Shown here in pieces: positions 37,511 through 45,769 of a stretch of DNA of 45,769 nt. Both the position numbers and the translations under genes were made by a program. This DNA comes from an uncultured Colwellia sp. Lineage in GTDB: Bacteria > Pseudomonadota > Gammaproteobacteria > Enterobacterales > Alteromonadaceae. The notes under the pieces were generated by a model. That model was not told the DNA's origin. It was given only the letters and a program-made list of their open reading frames with translations, and did no database searches. The DNA is taken from contig CAJXQI010000028.1 in NCBI GenBank assembly GCA_913058395.1, positions 1 through 45,769 of the forward strand. The letters run 5' to 3'. The stretch's first letter is position 1. Each line of letters opens with the position of its first letter.

Positions 37511-39220
37511 CTAAGACGGCACGATGGATTTTTCTATTTGTAATTTTTGTAATGCCATTACAAGCCATACAAATTCATTATTGTTTGTCGCATCTTCGCC
37601 GTATATTGTTGCTATAAAATCTTTCGCAAGTTGCGCTTCTTCTTTCAAAGGCCCCTCTAACCAGCGTTTATGTGGCACAGGAAAGCCTTTCTTTTTCGCG
37701 TAAATAATTTCTTTATCATAAAAGCGTTCACCGAGCTTTCTAAGTATGGGTTTGGTATGTTCATCCCCAAAATAAAGGCGGTTATCAAAGTTAGTTGCGA
37801 AGTTGATAACATCAGTATCGAAAAATGGTGAGATAAGTTCAATACCATCCCTATCAGCTATACTACCCATAGTGTAGAAGTGATACATACAACTTTCTTG
37901 CATAATAAACCTTCTGATGAGGTTTTCAAATTCATGTTTAGTGACATCTTTATAATTTAAATTTGATAAATTTAGCCATTGTATTATTTCTAATTCATTA
38001 GAGGTTGATGTGATGCCAGGTAACTTACATTTTACTTCAAGAGGATACTCTATCGCCCAAGAATTTAAAACTTGTACAGTCAATGGCTCTTTAAGTAAAT
38101 CGAGTAATTTCTTTACCGTACTAATTGATTTAAATAGTGTTAAAAATGGGGCCACAGGTTTTAAAAAAGCGACTTTACAGTACTTCTCGTAGCGGTTGGC
38201 TGCTTGTTTAACGGCATGATAGCCGAATACCATATCTGCACCTTCACCAAATACAACGGCATCAAACTTATCTTTAAATTGGCGCATTAATATTGAAAAA
38301 ATTATTGTCTGTGGACTACGAATAGGCTGCTTAATGAAATCGACTATGGTGCCAAATTCTTCGCTGATATCACTATCACTAATTTCGACTATTTGATGTT
38401 CGATATTAATCTGTTTTGCCATACTAATGGCAGCCTTTAATTCTGGATTTTCACCAGAACTAAAAATAGGTGTAACTGCCACAACATTGTTATTATGTTC
38501 TTTGGTTAATGCCGCAAGTAAAGAGGAGTCAACACCGCCACTGAGTAAAACAGCAACCTTTTTATTTTTTACATTTGCACTTTCGAGGTGCTTGTTAATA
38601 AGACGTAAGCTTTCGTTGGTGGCTTCATCAAGTGAAAGTGAAGAGCTCGATTTCCTGTCTCCTACTTGCCAATAAAATCCTGCATTAACTGGTGCTAAAG
38701 ATGAGTCGAATTTATAATAATGTCCTGCAGGGATCTGCTTTATATCAGGGTTAAATGTAGTTGAGCCTGTACAGATTTTGAAGTTTACAGCTTCGACTAA
38801 CCAAGATGGATCTATTGTATCTGTGTTGTTAAAAGCATAGTTTTCAGGAATGTTAGAAATATGTAATTCTTTATTTTTACACTGAAAGTAAGTTTTATGA
38901 GCTCCGATACGATCGGTGTAAAAACGACCCTCTGCCGTTTTTTTATTAAAGAATAATATTGTAAAGTAGCCATTATTTGCAGTTAGGGCTTCGTTTTGGT
39001 TGTTAAATAAACCATTGGCAATAGCTGTATCTATTGCCTCGCACTCTTGAGCAAGCAAATAGCCAAAACGAAAATAAATAAAATCATTTGTATTGATGAC
39101 CTTATTTGGACCACTACTATTGAGCGTTAAGGACATATCCCCTGGAAGCAAATAGTGATCTTTATCTGTGTATTGCTTTTCTGATGCTTTTTTTATTTTT
39201 ATCGAAAAACAGTTTCTCAT
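37511..39220 (-). CDS. Asparagine synthase-like protein lacking the glutaminase cysteine
   Basis: 569 residues. The C-terminal half is an asparagine-synthetase ATP-pyrophosphatase domain with PP-loop LLSGGVDSSLLAAL (SGGVDS 227-232), FGEGADMVFGY and KKGFPVPHKRWLEGP. The N-terminal half resembles the class II glutaminase fold (NNGYFTILFFNKKTAEGRFYTDRIG; IPAGHYYKF), but the protein starts MRNCFSIKI rather than with the catalytic Met-Cys-Gly, so glutamine hydrolysis is unlikely. As in beta-lactam synthetases, it may adenylate a carboxylate and use another amine. Last gene of the tailoring operon, 23 bases after the ATP-grasp gene, so amidation of a sugar acid or an amino-acid side group is a reasonable guess. 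Confidence 0.82.
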   Translation of the reverse strand: MRNCFSIKIKKASEKQYTDKDHYLLPGDMSLTLNSSGPNKVINTNDFIYFRFGYLLAQECEAIDTAIANGLFNNQNEALTANNGYFTILFFNKKTAEGRFYTDRIGAHKTYFQCKNKELHISNIPENYAFNNTDTIDPSWLVEAVNFKICTGSTTFNPDIKQIPAGHYYKFDSSLAPVNAGFYWQVGDRKSSSSLSLDEATNESLRLINKHLESANVKNKKVAVLLSGGVDSSLLAALTKEHNNNVVAVTPIFSSGENPELKAAISMAKQINIEHQIVEISDSDISEEFGTIVDFIKQPIRSPQTIIFSILMRQFKDKFDAVVFGEGADMVFGYHAVKQAANRYEKYCKVAFLKPVAPFLTLFKSISTVKKLLDLLKEPLTVQVLNSWAIEYPLEVKCKLPGITSTSNELEIIQWLNLSNLNYKDVTKHEFENLIRRFIMQESCMYHFYTMGSIADRDGIELISPFFDTDVINFATNFDNRLYFGDEHTKPILRKLGERFYDKEIIYAKKKGFPVPHKRWLEGPLKEEAQLAKDFIATIYGEDATNNNEFVWLVMALQKLQIEKSIVPS

Positions 39221-39243
39221 TACGTTAATCCATTAGGGTCAAA

Positions 39244-40410
39244 TTATTTATTAAAAACGGCTTTAAATTTTGATGTTATAAAGCTCTTTATCTGCCTATA
39301 AAATAGCGATACTGCAGGGTAAGGATCCCACCAGACATAATAGATGAAAATATGTTTTTTCGTTGCCAAATTGCTCAAATATTCTTTTAGAATAGTACCA
39401 ACTGCTTCTCCATCGCGCATACGCGAGAACAAGTCTTCATAGAAGCTAACAAACATAACGCCACTTTTCATTGATTGCTTTTCGGGAAGAGCTTGTTGTG
39501 TCGCTAATTGATAAGTAGCAAATGCATTGTTAACACCACATGACGTATCAAAAAAATTGCACATACCTAGTCTAGGGTTGATTTCGATATATTTATATAT
39601 GTCATCTACAGGATCTTGCTTGAATTCTACCATCGCAGGTCCTGTGTACTTTAATGCTTTACCAAGTTGTGCTGACAAGTCAATAACTGCTTGATTGTGC
39701 TCACTTACTGCATAACTTGTAACACCATAATGAGAAGGAGATAGGCGAAGTCGATTAAATGTAAAAGCTTGTGTTATATTACTTTTTTCATCAAAAAAGC
39801 AATTGCATACCCACTGCTGACTGTCTTTTCCTTGAATAATTTCTTGGGCAATTACGCTGGAAAGGACACTATCAAACTTTTCAAAAAACTGTTGAAGCTG
39901 CTTTTCTGTTTCAATAATGATGTTTTTTGCGCCTAGCACCATATGTTTATGGGAGCGTGGCTTAATAATGATAGGTAAAGAAAGCTCATCAAGCAGTTGT
40001 TGTGAATTATTAATTTCTTGTACAGTTTTGGGTATAGGTATTACATTGCCAACAACTACAGTTTCTTTAGCTTTATCAATTAAAATTTCTGACAATTCGG
40101 CGTTAGGTATTATGAATTTATAGTTTTCTTCAAGCTGCTGAGAGTGTTCGGTAAGAAAAGTGACAAACCAATCCGAAGTTGGGATTATTAATGTTCCCTT
40201 AGGAGATAACAAAATTGCACTTAATAGCGATTGATGCTGCTCTTTGTCAGTTGTACCTTCTATATAAGTCTTAGTTGTGGGAACTTTCGACTTATGAGTT
40301 ATATCGTCTCTATCCCTCGTAATAATATGACTGCGAATTCCATTTAAGTATAAGCTTCTAACTACACCTAATCCGTTGGGGCCGGCTGCAAGTACGATGG
40401 TATTTGTCAT
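39244..40410 (-). CDS. ATP-grasp ligase
   Basis: 388 residues. N-terminal Rossmann-like part with a glycine turn (VLAAGPNGLGVVRSLYLNG), then an ATP-grasp domain: PIIIKPRSHKHM binding strand, VIAQEIIQGKDSQQW, and metal-binding MVEFKQDP and YIEINPRLG. It resembles D-aspartate-ligase and carbamoyl-phosphate-synthase-like ATP-grasp enzymes seen in capsule clusters. Such enzymes join a carboxylate to an amine through an acyl phosphate. The substrate is unknown; an amino acid onto an amino sugar is one possibility given the deacetylases upstream. Confidence 0.82.
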   Translation of the reverse strand: MTNTIVLAAGPNGLGVVRSLYLNGIRSHIITRDRDDITHKSKVPTTKTYIEGTTDKEQHQSLLSAILLSPKGTLIIPTSDWFVTFLTEHSQQLEENYKFIIPNAELSEILIDKAKETVVVGNVIPIPKTVQEINNSQQLLDELSLPIIIKPRSHKHMVLGAKNIIIETEKQLQQFFEKFDSVLSSVIAQEIIQGKDSQQWVCNCFFDEKSNITQAFTFNRLRLSPSHYGVTSYAVSEHNQAVIDLSAQLGKALKYTGPAMVEFKQDPVDDIYKYIEINPRLGMCNFFDTSCGVNNAFATYQLATQQALPEKQSMKSGVMFVSFYEDLFSRMRDGEAVGTILKEYLSNLATKKHIFIYYVWWDPYPAVSLFYRQIKSFITSKFKAVFNK

Positions 40411-40423
40411 GTACAGGTATTTC

Positions 40424-41401
40424 CTATTTGTTTCTAACGATGATGTTCTTTAATTGATTAACGGTACAATCACCATCTACGGGAAGGCGCATTAATTGAT
40501 AACGGTTACTTTCGTTAAAAGAGTAAATGACTCCAGGAATAAAAGAAAACGCTAATTTATAACCAGCCTCACATGCTAATTGCTGTGTTACCTGCGTAAA
40601 GGCAGACTTTCCACCAACGGGGTACGCAATTGAACTCACTTCTTTATCTAAGAATGACTCTATTTTTGTCTTTGATAGCGAAATTTCTTCTCTTTGAGCA
40701 TCAGGCGATAAGTGAGAGAGAATTGAATGGCTTAATGTATGTGAGCCAATATGCATTCCATTATCAGACATTTCTTTTGCTTGCTGCCAATTCATAAACA
40801 GAGGTATTGATCTAACTTCTAAAGGCATATTGCACTGGCATATTTTGGCAAGTTCAGCAATTTTATCTTCCATGGTACGATCATTTTCTTGTTTTATTAC
40901 TCTCAGTACTGTTCTTACTTTGTCGATGATTGTTCCTGATGAAATATCTACAGGCTCTTGCCAACTTGTTAGCTGAATTGAATTTACTTGGCTATTTCGA
41001 ATTAACCATGCAATTTCATCCCACCAAGGAATATGAGGCTCATCTAGGTAATCAGTCGCAATATAAAAAGCAGCTGGCGTATGATATTTTTTTAAAATCG
41101 GAAATGCCGCGGTATAATTATCAACATAACCATCGTCGAAGGTTATTACTGCATACTTTTTATCTATAACTTGATTGGATTCTATTTTTTCAATTAACTG
41201 TTCGATACTAATAACAGTGAATGTTTGATTGTAAAAGATGATGTGTTTTTCAAATTGCTCAGCGGTACAACTAAACACGTTTGGATCAAAAAGGCTTGTG
41301 TCCTTATCGCCAATTCGGTGGTAATTAAAGCAATAAACGCCGTTAGCTAGAAACGGCCAAGTAACTTTACTATAGATATTATGTATAGTTTTCTTTATCA
41401 C
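40424..41401 (-). CDS. Polysaccharide deacetylase (NodB/CE4 family)
   Basis: 325 residues. The NodB homology domain has motif 1 TFDDGYVDNY (87-96), with the Asp pair for catalysis and metal, and motif 2 HIGSHTLSHSILS, whose two histidines bind the metal; YPVGGKSAFT fits motif 3. No signal peptide is obvious, so it may act in the cytoplasm or on lipid-linked intermediates, removing N-acetyl groups. It differs from the DUF3473-type deacetylase usual in XrtA clusters. Its ATG overlaps the upstream gene by 4 bases (ATGA). Confidence 0.88.
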   Translation of the reverse strand: MIKKTIHNIYSKVTWPFLANGVYCFNYHRIGDKDTSLFDPNVFSCTAEQFEKHIIFYNQTFTVISIEQLIEKIESNQVIDKKYAVITFDDGYVDNYTAAFPILKKYHTPAAFYIATDYLDEPHIPWWDEIAWLIRNSQVNSIQLTSWQEPVDISSGTIIDKVRTVLRVIKQENDRTMEDKIAELAKICQCNMPLEVRSIPLFMNWQQAKEMSDNGMHIGSHTLSHSILSHLSPDAQREEISLSKTKIESFLDKEVSSIAYPVGGKSAFTQVTQQLACEAGYKLAFSFIPGVIYSFNESNRYQLMRLPVDGDCTVNQLKNIIVRNK

Positions 41402-42567
41402 GAGTCACTTACCTTATACTCAGGAGCCGCAACATGGAAATTTCTGTATGCATTTGGACTTCCTTGTTCTCCGGCTTCAGCAGCTTTTACAATATTATAC
41501 ATCTCGCGGGCTGATACGTAGTGAAGAGCAAAGTTTTTACCGTCGTTGTATTTATCTTCAAGATACTGACACATGTTTTCAAATGGCTTGCCTAGTAATG
41601 TATCCATATCTTGTTCTTGGGTACCGTGAGTATGAATTTTCACAAATAACCAGTCAGGTTTTCCTTTCACTGAGATGGCTGTATCAACCCATAAATCTAC
41701 ACGATCATTTGTCGGTGGCATTGACGTTCTAATATCACTATTTTCAATTTGCGGAATAAAGCCTTTTTTACACTGTTTCCAATTTAAGCCTACAGGACCA
41801 GTGATCAGCATTATGTCACCCCATGGAGAGCCTCCAACTTCAACGACTCTTCCGGTATTGTGAGATTTAGGTTTCTCAGGGTCATCTTTTGCGTAGTATA
41901 TTTCATTTACCATTGCTGGTTGTGTGGAGCTGGGGGCTGATGGAAATGTAAAGTCTGCAAAACATCCGGTTTCTTTAAGTACAATAAGCTCGTCATTAAC
42001 ACCACACATATTTCCACTTGGCAAACTATTGTCTAAGCACCAATTGCCATGAATAAAGGTATATTGTAATTTTCCTGTTTCTTCATTTCTAGTGAACGCA
42101 CCGTGATTTTCATGTAGTAATTCGGTAAAGCCCTCTAATGTGTTACGTAAGTTGTCACTTGTATCATCATGATGGTGTAAATGAATTTCTATTTCACCAA
42201 AGCCTTGGGCACATAAGTCGGTAATTTTATCTAAATGCTCTTTACGATACTCTTCTTCAGGGTAGAAAAAAGAGTGTTTAGGGTAGCAACCGTCAGCATC
42301 TTTAAATTTTTTCGCCACAGCAGGATATTCTTGATACCACCTTTCTACTCGCTGACATTCTTGTTCGTAAGGTATGTCTTTCCCCCACATTGGCTCGTAA
42401 TGATCAACAAAACAAAACATGATGTGTTTTGTTTTGTTGCTTGAACCTGTGCTATTGAGTTTTCTTCTTAGATAGTGCCCTAGCCATAAATGCATATGCT
42501 TTTTTCTAATGATCAATGTAATGACACATATGACCAAGAAGGAGACAATCAGCAAAGTGGATAACAT
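41398..42567 (-). CDS. Membrane-anchored deacetylase-like protein, uncharacterised
   Basis: 389 residues. One N-terminal membrane helix (about 3-21) followed by a basic patch (RKKHMHLWLGHYLRRK). The soluble domain has FCFVDHYEP near its start, EIEIHLHHHDD (about 148-158), FIHGNWCLDN and LFVKIHTHGTQEQD. A D/H pair followed by HxHHHDD is reminiscent of NodB-like TIM barrels with altered motifs, so a divergent carbohydrate deacetylase or hydrolase is likely. I do not recognise a named family. Coupled by a 4-base overlap to the NodB deacetylase downstream. Confidence 0.65.
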   Translation of the reverse strand: MLSTLLIVSFLVICVITLIIRKKHMHLWLGHYLRRKLNSTGSSNKTKHIMFCFVDHYEPMWGKDIPYEQECQRVERWYQEYPAVAKKFKDADGCYPKHSFFYPEEEYRKEHLDKITDLCAQGFGEIEIHLHHHDDTSDNLRNTLEGFTELLHENHGAFTRNEETGKLQYTFIHGNWCLDNSLPSGNMCGVNDELIVLKETGCFADFTFPSAPSSTQPAMVNEIYYAKDDPEKPKSHNTGRVVEVGGSPWGDIMLITGPVGLNWKQCKKGFIPQIENSDIRTSMPPTNDRVDLWVDTAISVKGKPDWLFVKIHTHGTQEQDMDTLLGKPFENMCQYLEDKYNDGKNFALHYVSAREMYNIVKAAEAGEQGSPNAYRNFHVAAPEYKVSDS

Positions 42568-42602
42568 TTTATTTTTATTCCTTTAATAAATTTACTAAAT
42601 AA

Positions 42603-43787
42603 TTAGATTAATGATAGCAGTTGCTGCGCGTTGTGTTTCCATTGACGTTCAGCTTCAATATAACGGCGAGCCTTTTGGCCTACTTGTTTTTGTTCTGCTT
42701 TATTTGCAGCAAGTGTTAGGGTTTTTTCAATACAAGCTTGGCGATCATTGGCAGGGAACAACCAACTAGTTTCATTGTCTTTTACTACTTCAGCAATTGG
42801 CGTAAAGTCAGGTGCTATCATACCTTTTGCCATTGCCATAAATTCAAACAGTTTCATTGGAGAGCCATAATTGTTTGAATCAGGTAATATGCCAAAATCC
42901 ATAGCGGAAAGGTATGTACTTACTTCATCATGCGGAATTCGCCCCGTTAATATAACTTGTTCTTCAACCTGTGATTGCTTAATACGATCTTTAATTGGTT
43001 GATAGCTAACACCATCACCAATAAGTAATAAAACGATGTCGGGGTGATCTTTTAAGCTATCGGCAATCATGTCAACAAACCAATCAATCCCGTGCCAATG
43101 AACAAAAGCCCCTACATATCCAATAACCACTTTATCATCAATGTTTAATTTTTGGCGTAAAGCGAGCGCTTTTTCGTCATTTATAATGAATGCATCTAAA
43201 TCTGCAGCATTAGGTGAAACGACAGATGGAGCTATTTCTCCAAACTCTTTAGATGCTATTTGTTGAAACTCACTTGAAATAAATACCAAGCCAGTTGCGT
43301 TCTTAAAAATCCATCGCTCAAATTTTCTTGCTAAGCTGACGAAGTGTAACTTTCGCACACGATGAACTAGGCTAGAATCGTTAATCTCTAAAACAATCGG
43401 TATGTTATTTCTTTTTGCCCACCAAACTGATGCAAAGAGAAATAATGAATAACGCTCATAAATGAGTTCAGTGCGATTTTCTTTGACTGCTTTTTTTAAA
43501 CGAAAAACTGATAATAAGTTAAAAAGTATTTCGATAAACTCAAATAAAAATTCAGGAGTATATTTGGTTAATCCTGCTAATGAAGCAATGAAACTCGGCT
43601 TTGATTTTTTTTGTGAAGCTTTCGCTCCTTGCGGGGAAGATATCTTTTCTTTAGGCTCAGGTTCGGCGCCAGGAAGTGACAAGATAGAAACTGTATGCCC
43701 TAAATCACGAAGCCCTTTTGTAACTCCTCTGATATGAACGCCTTCTGCGCCTTTTCCTCTGGTTCTATGGTGAAAAAGAATATTCAT
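42603..43787 (-). CDS. Glycosyltransferase, GT4 family
   Basis: 394 residues, GT-B fold. The N-terminal acceptor domain starts MNILFHHRTRGKGAEGVHIRG with a charged, proline-rich insert (about 45-66, PEPKEKISSPQGAKASQKKS). The C-terminal donor domain has VIGYVGAFVHWHGIDWFVD, LLLIGDG and NNYGSPMKLFEFMAMAKG, the equivalent of the E-x7-E nucleotide-sugar region. Likely adds a sugar to the lipid-linked EPS intermediate; donor unknown. It stands 105 bases after the next upstream gene, so an internal promoter is possible. Confidence 0.88.
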   Translation of the reverse strand: MNILFHHRTRGKGAEGVHIRGVTKGLRDLGHTVSILSLPGAEPEPKEKISSPQGAKASQKKSKPSFIASLAGLTKYTPEFLFEFIEILFNLLSVFRLKKAVKENRTELIYERYSLFLFASVWWAKRNNIPIVLEINDSSLVHRVRKLHFVSLARKFERWIFKNATGLVFISSEFQQIASKEFGEIAPSVVSPNAADLDAFIINDEKALALRQKLNIDDKVVIGYVGAFVHWHGIDWFVDMIADSLKDHPDIVLLLIGDGVSYQPIKDRIKQSQVEEQVILTGRIPHDEVSTYLSAMDFGILPDSNNYGSPMKLFEFMAMAKGMIAPDFTPIAEVVKDNETSWLFPANDRQACIEKTLTLAANKAEQKQVGQKARRYIEAERQWKHNAQQLLSLI

Positions 43788-43892
43788 ATAATGGATTCAG
43801 TCCTTTGCCTTATTTCATAACAACAAAAATTAATCGTGATCATGATGAAAAATGTAATACCTATGTTAACAAATGTTATCTGTGGAAAAAAT

Positions 43893-45017
43893 TTAATTTG
43901 ACTCAATTAGGTCAATTAATTGTTCTTTATTTTTAGACCATGAAAATCTCTGGCTATGCTGTTTAATTGCAGTTGACGACCATTCGTGTTGAAGAATATG
44001 CTGAATTGCGTTTGTAACTTGCTCAACATTTTTGACTGCTATTAATTTTCCACATATTTTTTCATCAATAATTTCGGGGATACCACCAATATTTGTTGCA
44101 ACTATAGGTACGCCGCAGGCCATAGCTTCAAGTAGAACATTTGGAACCCCTTCATGATAGCTTGGTAATGCAAGCATTTGACAGTGCTGCAACCATCTAG
44201 GAATTTGGTCATGATTAATGTTTCCTAGAAAACTAATTCTTGTGATTATACCCAGTTGTTGTGCTTTTTCTTTCAAAGTGGGCATCATCACACCATTGCC
44301 TACGTAAACTAATTGCAAACTTTTTTGTAAAATGGCTATTTTGGCAAACCCTTCAAGTAACTCCATTACTCCTTTATCGAATTTTAAGTTACCAATGAAT
44401 AAAATATAATTACTTTCTAAAGGGCGAGAGTTTAACTCGGTAAATTTTTTATGGTTAACGCCGTTATAAATAACACTAATTTTTTCTTTATCTACCCCCA
44501 TTGCCATCATTTTATTAGCTAACGCTTGAGATACAGATAGTATGCCTTTTGCATGGCGGCTCATGTTAACGACTTGTGACGCACGCGCTTTTGCTTGGCA
44601 TTGAATATCTATGTCGCTTCCGTGAACTTTGAAATAAAAGTCACAGCCTAATAATCTGCTTAACCAGCTTGATGCCACCGCATCAGGAAACGCCCAACTT
44701 GCGAGTATTTTTTGAGGTTTATTCTTTTTTAACCAAAAACCAGAGTGTAATAATATGGAGAAAAACATATAAACAGCATAAAAACGACGCCCAACTTTAG
44801 GGGTGAAAAAGTAAGGGAAATAGCGTTTATTTTCACTTTGCTTAATTTTTTTTCTATTTTTAAACCATTCGTTAAAAGCAACAGGGATAAGAAGTGACAG
44901 CTCGTAATCGTCTGCAATTGCGTCAAATTGTTGTTTATTAAAAGTGGCTCTATTCGGTTCCCATGGTGAAGGATAGAGGTTAGTAATAATTAATAACTTG
45001 TCTTTGTTAGAGCTCAC
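43893..45017 (-). CDS. Glycosyltransferase, GT4 family
   Basis: 374 residues, GT-B fold. The N-terminus has ITNLYPSPWEPNRATFNKQQ, a form frequent in exosortase-associated and capsule GT4 enzymes. The donor domain has ILFIGNLKFDKGVMELLEGF, LVYVGNG and the E-x7-E block EGVPNVLLEAMACGVPIVAT. A basic hydrophobic stretch (about 70-95) may bind the membrane. It overlaps the PaaK-like gene upstream by 11 bases, so the two are coupled. Confidence 0.9.
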   Translation of the reverse strand: MSSNKDKLLIITNLYPSPWEPNRATFNKQQFDAIADDYELSLLIPVAFNEWFKNRKKIKQSENKRYFPYFFTPKVGRRFYAVYMFFSILLHSGFWLKKNKPQKILASWAFPDAVASSWLSRLLGCDFYFKVHGSDIDIQCQAKARASQVVNMSRHAKGILSVSQALANKMMAMGVDKEKISVIYNGVNHKKFTELNSRPLESNYILFIGNLKFDKGVMELLEGFAKIAILQKSLQLVYVGNGVMMPTLKEKAQQLGIITRISFLGNINHDQIPRWLQHCQMLALPSYHEGVPNVLLEAMACGVPIVATNIGGIPEIIDEKICGKLIAVKNVEQVTNAIQHILQHEWSSTAIKQHSQRFSWSKNKEQLIDLIESN

Positions 45018-45769
45018 AAATTGTAACCTTATGCTTACCTGTTTTAGTTAACGGAATCTCGTCAACTTTTTCGATGTTAATTTTTAAAGCACCTTGGCTA
45101 TACTTGTTGACTTCTTTCAGAATACTCTGTTCATTTTCTTGGCTAAATTGACTATTACAAATCAGTTTTATAGTAATACTTTCTAATTCTTTTTGTATTA
45201 CTTGAAAGCGTTCGATGCCAGAAAATTCTTTAAACATATGGGGAAATAGTTCACCTGGTATAGAAGCCCCTGCAGTTGTTTTAATGATATCTAACTTTCT
45301 TCCATCAATACTACTAATAATTGGTAGTGGGTTATTACAGGCACATTGTCGATTTTCCAATGTAGCTTTATCACCATTTGCATAACGAATAAATGGCATG
45401 CCGTAATTAAATAAATCAGTAATGATTAAGTCGCCAGACTTTTCTTGAATTTGTTGCTTATTGTCATCAACCACTTCAACGACAAGGTGATCATTATTAA
45501 TATGGAGCGATTTATGTTCTTTACACTCTGCGGCAATTAGCATGAACTCTCTACAGCCAAAAGTGTTATAAACAGGGACGTTAAATGCTTTTTCAATTAC
45601 TTCTCTTTGAAAGTCATGTAATTGTTCAGCACCAGTCAAAATAGCTTTAGGGGAATGAATAGCACAGTTATTTGCGATGATATAACGTGCTAATTCATAT
45701 AACGGGTTAACATAAGAAACAATAGCGTTTGCTTTGAATTGGTTAATATCCTCAACATAATCCATCATA
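45007..45769 (-). CDS. PaaK/CapK-like adenylate-forming ligase, partial
   Basis: C-terminal 253 residues, cut by the right window edge; complete members have about 430-450 residues, so the true start lies outside. It resembles phenylacetate-CoA ligase-like proteins of capsule clusters (CapK): AILTGAEQLHDFQREVIEKAF, YNTFGCREFMLIAAEC, GDLIITDLFNYGMPFIRYANGD and the C-terminal lysine region PLTKTGKHKV. CACN with upstream C/H residues suggests a small metal site, as in PaaK relatives. Predicted to activate an acid as an acyl adenylate, perhaps for acyl decoration of the glycan. Confidence 0.83.
   Translation of the reverse strand, partial: MMDYVEDINQFKANAIVSYVNPLYELARYIIANNCAIHSPKAILTGAEQLHDFQREVIEKAFNVPVYNTFGCREFMLIAAECKEHKSLHINNDHLVVEVVDDNKQQIQEKSGDLIITDLFNYGMPFIRYANGDKATLENRQCACNNPLPIISSIDGRKLDIIKTTAGASIPGELFPHMFKEFSGIERFQVIQKELESITIKLICNSQFSQENEQSILKEVNKYSQGALKINIEKVDEIPLTKTGKHKVTICEL

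Overview
The window reads as chromosomal DNA of a marine gammaproteobacterium in the Alteromonadales, most likely Colwelliaceae (Colwellia or Thalassotalea-like). This rests on remembered protein resemblance: the ribosomal proteins follow the E. coli sequences closely, the EF-G matches the second EF-G (EF-G 2) of Vibrio, Shewanella and Colwellia, and the prkB-yhfA neighbours are gammaproteobacterial. Base composition is moderately AT-rich, and more so in the right-hand polysaccharide region. No database search was possible, so the genus is an inference.

Layout. 1-347: intergenic DNA with a terminator, a palindrome and a long hairpin. 348-4663 (minus): a methyl-accepting chemotaxis protein and an EF-G 2-type elongation factor. 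4664-5244: divergent control region with a near-consensus promoter and an S10-type leader. 5245-19145 (plus): the complete S10, spc and alpha ribosomal operons, rpsJ to rplQ, including secY, rpmJ and rpoA. S10 and spc are separated by their own terminator and promoter. The alpha operon keeps its S4-responsive pseudoknot leader and GTG start. 19302-21915: prkB, a secreted HExxH protein and yhfA (minus). 22096-22172: tRNA-Arg(CCG) (minus). 22491-29953 (plus): an RND adaptor and pump followed almost without gap by prsK and prsR, the two-component pair of the XrtA/PEP-CTERM system. 30026-35742 (minus): five XrtA-associated polysaccharide genes (outer-membrane export lipoprotein, Wzz/GumC chain-length protein, BY-kinase, TIGR03016-type beta-barrel, ExeA-like ATPase). 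35984-37396 (plus): the priming sugar transferase, divergent from the export block. 37511-45769 (minus): a seven-gene glycan-tailoring block (PaaK-like adenylating ligase cut by the window edge, two GT4 glycosyltransferases, two deacetylase-like proteins, an ATP-grasp ligase, and an asparagine-synthase-like protein without the glutaminase cysteine).

How it fits together. The left half is translation and transcription core machinery. The right half is an exopolysaccharide locus of the kind that accompanies exosortase A. The sugar transferase loads the first sugar on undecaprenyl phosphate, the GTs extend the chain, the deacetylases and ligases probably modify it, and the Wzz/BY-kinase/export/barrel set controls length and carries it out. 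PrsK-PrsR is the likely regulator. The exosortase and any PEP-CTERM substrate are not in this window. The least explained part is the 37.5-45.8 kb tailoring block, where three different ATP-dependent carboxylate-activating families sit together, suggesting amide or acyl decoration of the glycan.
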